A stretch of 64,000 bases of DNA from Dyadobacter endophyticus. GTDB lineage: Bacteria; Bacteroidota; Bacteroidia; Cytophagales; Spirosomataceae. Each line of letters begins with the position of its first letter. Position 1 is the first letter of the stretch. The DNA is taken from contig NZ_BMIA01000002.1 of NCBI RefSeq assembly GCF_014641595.1, forward strand, positions 186,001-250,000. Direction: 5' to 3'. The notes beneath the pieces were generated by a model, which saw nothing but the letters and a program-made list of their open reading frames with translations, ran no database searches and had not been told where the DNA came from. The position numbers and the translations under genes are program-made. Below, in pieces: positions 61,530 to 64,000 of this stretch.

Positions 61530-62486
61530 ATGAGAACATACCTGGATTTTGAAAAGCCTATGGCCGAGCTCGAACGCAAGCTCGAAGAAATGAAAGCGCT
61601 GGCGCAAGAAAACAATGTAGATTTTTCGGATGCCATTGCGTTGCTGGAAGGCAACATCACCAACCTTCGAAAAGAAATATTTGAAAACCTCACGCGCTGG
61701 CAGCGTGTGCAGCTTTCACGTCACCCCGACCGTCCCTACACGCTTGACTACATCGAACTGATCTGCGACGAATTTATCGAACTGCACGGCGACCGCCAGG
61801 TTCGCGACGATCCGGCTATTATCGGTGGCTTGGCCAATGTCGGCGGACAGTCGTTCATGCTGATCGGGCAACAAAAAGGCCGCAACACCAAGCAACGCCA
61901 GCACCGGAATTTCGGTATGCCTAACCCGGAAGGTTATCGCAAGGCATTACGCCTGATGAAACTGGCTGAAAAGTTCAACAAGCCTATCGTAACCCTGATC
62001 GACACACCGGGTGCATTCCCAGGCATGGAAGCAGAAGAGCGCGGACAAGGCGAGGCGATCGCGCGCAACCTGAAAGAAATGTTTATGCTGAAAGTGCCTG
62101 TGATCTGTATCGTGATCGGCGAAGGCGCTTCCGGCGGTGCATTGGGGATTGCTATCGGCGACCGCGTACTGATGCTTGAGAACACCTGGTATTCTGTAAT
62201 TTCCCCCGAAAACTGCTCTGCGATCCTTTGGAGAAGCTGGGATTTCAAAGAGCAGGCTGCCGAAGCGATGAAGATCACGGCCAAGGATATGACCAACTAC
62301 AAACTGGTAGACGGTATCATCGCCGAGCCGCTGGGTGGTGCCCACCTCGACCACAAGTGGATGGCCGACGAGCTGAAAAGAACAATTCTCGAAAATATTG
62401 CCGAACTGGCAGCAATCGGTGAGCAAGACCGGATCGATCAGCGTATCGATAAATTCTGTGCAATGGGTGTGGTAGTTGAAGCGTAA
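61530..62486 (+). CDS. accA: Acetyl-CoA carboxylase carboxyltransferase subunit alpha
   Basis: A 318-residue subunit that, with AccD, moves carboxyl from biotin to acetyl-CoA in the first step of fatty-acid synthesis. The N-terminus [20 protein letters not shown] is the usual helical start. [60 protein letters not shown] and [20 protein letters not shown] are conserved AccA motifs. It is followed after 8 bases by a HAD phosphatase gene. accD is elsewhere. Confidence 0.98.
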   Translation: MRTYLDFEKPMAELERKLEEMKALAQENNVDFSDAIALLEGNITNLRKEIFENLTRWQRVQLSRHPDRPYTLDYIELICDEFIELHGDRQVRDDPAIIGGLANVGGQSFMLIGQQKGRNTKQRQHRNFGMPNPEGYRKALRLMKLAEKFNKPIVTLIDTPGAFPGMEAEERGQGEAIARNLKEMFMLKVPVICIVIGEGASGGALGIAIGDRVLMLENTWYSVISPENCSAILWRSWDFKEQAAEAMKITAKDMTNYKLVDGIIAEPLGGAHLDHKWMADELKRTILENIAELAAIGEQDRIDQRIDKFCAMGVVVEA

Positions 62487-62494
62487 CAATATCC

Positions 62495-63130
62495 ATGAAA
62501 AACGACAAGATCAAGAATATCATTTTCGACCTCGGTGACGTCATTCTCAATATCGACGTGCCCATTGCCTCCAAGTCATTCGCCGATTTGAGCGGGCTGG
62601 AACAGAGCGAGATCATCACCATATTCAAAGAGAATGAACTTTTCCGCCAGTTTGAAACCGGATCGATGGACGAATCCACCTTCCGGAATTATGTGCGCGA
62701 AATTTTGAACTTTCCTGATCTATCGGACGAAGCCATCGACACCGCATGGAACAGTCTCCTGCTCGACCTCCCGCCCGAGCGCGTGGAGCTGCTCAGAAAG
62801 CTGGCTACCCAATACCGGCTGTTCCTGCTCAGCAACACGAGTTCGATCCACATTACCCAGGTCAACAAGATCCTGGAAGCATCGACGGGCGTCGAAAAGC
62901 TTGAAGATTTGTTCGAAACCGTCTTTCTTTCTTACGAAATGGGCTTGATGAAGCCCGATACCCGTATTTACCAGGACGTACTCGATCAAGCCGGGCTGAA
63001 AGCGGAGGAAACGCTTTTCCTCGACGACAACGCGGATAATATCCGCGGCGCGGCACAACTCGGTATCGAAACCATCCACGTCCAAAAGCCGGTCACCATT
63101 CTGGAATACCTCAAAGACTATGCAGTCTAA
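62495..63130 (+). CDS. HAD-family phosphatase (subfamily IA)
   Basis: A 211-residue soluble HAD hydrolase. Motif I is IIFDLGDVILNIDVP, with the nucleophile Asp, and Gly in place of the second Asp, as in several IA variants. Motif II Ser/Thr is FLLSNTSSIHI. Motif III Lys is in GLMKPDTRIYQDVL, and motif IV is ETLFLDDNADNIRGAAQLGI. Substrates of this group are small phosphorylated metabolites; this one is not known. It overlaps the following site-2 protease gene by 11 bases. Confidence 0.93.
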   Translation: MKNDKIKNIIFDLGDVILNIDVPIASKSFADLSGLEQSEIITIFKENELFRQFETGSMDESTFRNYVREILNFPDLSDEAIDTAWNSLLLDLPPERVELLRKLATQYRLFLLSNTSSIHITQVNKILEASTGVEKLEDLFETVFLSYEMGLMKPDTRIYQDVLDQAGLKAEETLFLDDNADNIRGAAQLGIETIHVQKPVTILEYLKDYAV

Positions 63131-64000
63131 CACACGGACCCACATCATTCAGGCAGCATTATTTATCATCACCATCATCACCACGACGATGGCCGGTGCC
63201 GAATGGATGTTCGGGAACATTTTTGGTTTTGTTTACGACATTTTCTTTTTCCTGATCGGCAAGCAGGAAGGCAAGGAAGTACCTATTCCCACCAAGCCAA
63301 TGGGCTGGACGGAGTTTGTGCAGGGCTTTCATTTTTCGATCCCTTTCTTGCTGATCCTGACGATACACGAATTCGGGCATTATTTTGTGGCTAAGGCGCA
63401 TAAAGTGAAGGTCACACTGCCATTCTACATTCCGCTCTGGTTTGGTATTTCGCAAAGCATTGGAACACTCGGCGCGTTTATCAGGATTAAAGAGGCTGTT
63501 AAATCACGTGTGAAATTCTTCGACATCGGCATTGCGGGGCCGCTGGCGGGCTTTGTGGCAGCACTCGCTGTGCTTTGGTACGGCTTCACCCATTTGCCTC
63601 CGCCGGATTATATTTTCAAAATACATCCCGAGTATGAGCGCTTTGGGCTGAATTACCCGCAATTCGCCTACGAAAATCCAGCCGGTAACCTGATACTTGG
63701 CGACAATATCCTGTTCTGGTTTTTCAAAAACTACGTAGCCGATCCCGCCCGCCTGCCGCATGCCTACGAGATTATCCATTATCCATACCTTTTCGCAGGT
63801 TACCTCGCATTGTTTTTCACTTCGCTGAACCTGATCCCCATCGGCCAGCTGGATGGAGGGCACATTCTCTACGGTATGATCGGCAAGAAACGCTTTAACT
63901 TCGTTGCTCCGGTACTGTTCGGAATTTTCGCGTTTTACGCAGGATTGGGGATGTTCCGCACCGAATCCTTCGCTACCGGCAGTGATGCTGTGTTTTACGA
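63120..64000 (+). CDS. Site-2 protease family zinc metalloprotease (cut by window end)
   Basis: Starts at the ATG at 63120 (MQSNTRTHIIQAALFIITII), overlapping the HAD gene, and stays open to the window edge: 293 codons, C-terminus missing. The zinc motif HEFGH is at residues 83-87, within a membrane segment reached through FHFSIPFLLILTIHEFGHYF. GQLDGGHILYG, with Asp245, supplies the third ligand of M50 proteases. Other hydrophobic segments include IAGPLAGFVAALAVLW and YLFAGYLALFFTSLNLIP. Such enzymes cut membrane-embedded substrates; the substrate is unknown. The overlap suggests co-transcription with accA and the HAD gene. Confidence 0.92.
   Translation, partial: MQSNTRTHIIQAALFIITIITTTMAGAEWMFGNIFGFVYDIFFFLIGKQEGKEVPIPTKPMGWTEFVQGFHFSIPFLLILTIHEFGHYFVAKAHKVKVTLPFYIPLWFGISQSIGTLGAFIRIKEAVKSRVKFFDIGIAGPLAGFVAALAVLWYGFTHLPPPDYIFKIHPEYERFGLNYPQFAYENPAGNLILGDNILFWFFKNYVADPARLPHAYEIIHYPYLFAGYLALFFTSLNLIPIGQLDGGHILYGMIGKKRFNFVAPVLFGIFAFYAGLGMFRTESFATGSDAVFY

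Overview
The window reads as chromosome of a Gram-negative Bacteroidota, most likely a Cytophagales/Spirosomaceae member (Dyadobacter-like, a guess from overall gene style). Supporting signs are SusC/SusD outer-membrane pairs, two ECF sigma/FecR pairs, a type IX secretion C-terminal domain, lipobox lipoproteins, near-absent Shine-Dalgarno sequences, and TAnnTTTG-type -7 promoter elements in front of housekeeping genes. Composition is roughly half GC except for an AT-rich left edge.

Layout. 1-546: AT-rich edge with an unexplained open frame and a likely terminator. 547-14481 (all minus): a nutrient-uptake locus made of a truncated FecR-like protein, an ECF sigma factor, FecR, SusC with an STN sensor domain, SusD, a second divergent SusC, a second SusD, and a DUF1735-type surface lipoprotein. 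No glycan-degrading enzyme is present. 14761-18000: alaS and a CHRD lipoprotein, converging on a shared terminator. 18156-25728: two paralogous 16-residue-repeat surface proteins. One is translationally coupled to a lipid A-type acyltransferase. The other carries an STN domain and ends a sigma-FecR operon. Between them lie a T9SS cargo protein and a protein with a BclB (Bacillus exosporium)-like C-terminal domain. A 26-bp element upstream of both the first repeat gene and the sigma gene suggests one regulon.

25851-36312: a small repeat-bearing exported protein, a KilA-N protein, OxyR, a PolX-like protein with a decayed polymerase site but intact PHP domain, an AGE-family epimerase, CsbD, a 3-hydroxyacyl-CoA dehydrogenase-like protein, cytochrome bd oxidase (cydAB) and a LytTR response regulator. 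36448-39556: FucP-like sugar transporter, SDR and zinc dehydrogenase, probably for oxidative use of L-fucose or a related sugar. 39570-46375 (minus): a TetR-controlled YbhGFSR-type ABC-2 efflux operon with TolC and two ATPases of complementary degeneracy. A 42-bp palindrome and a second copy of its core mark the likely operators.

46598-55765: an HTTM-like membrane protein with a small partner, lepA, a polytopic membrane protein, and a five-gene cassette joined by stop/start overlaps (two methyltransferases, HpcH/HpaI aldolase-like, D-2-hydroxyacid dehydrogenase-like, GT2). I cannot assign this cassette to a described pathway. 55998-64000: housekeeping genes (pdhC, hslV, PBP4-type dacB, a beta-CASP metallohydrolase, accA, a HAD phosphatase, and a site-2 protease cut by the window edge).

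The best candidates for undescribed biology are the sigma/FecR/STN-repeat-protein signalling unit with its shared promoter-like element, the overlapped methyltransferase-aldolase-dehydrogenase-GT cassette, the sensor-less mini-FecR, and the exosporium-type domain. All function calls come from reading the sequence; no database search was run.
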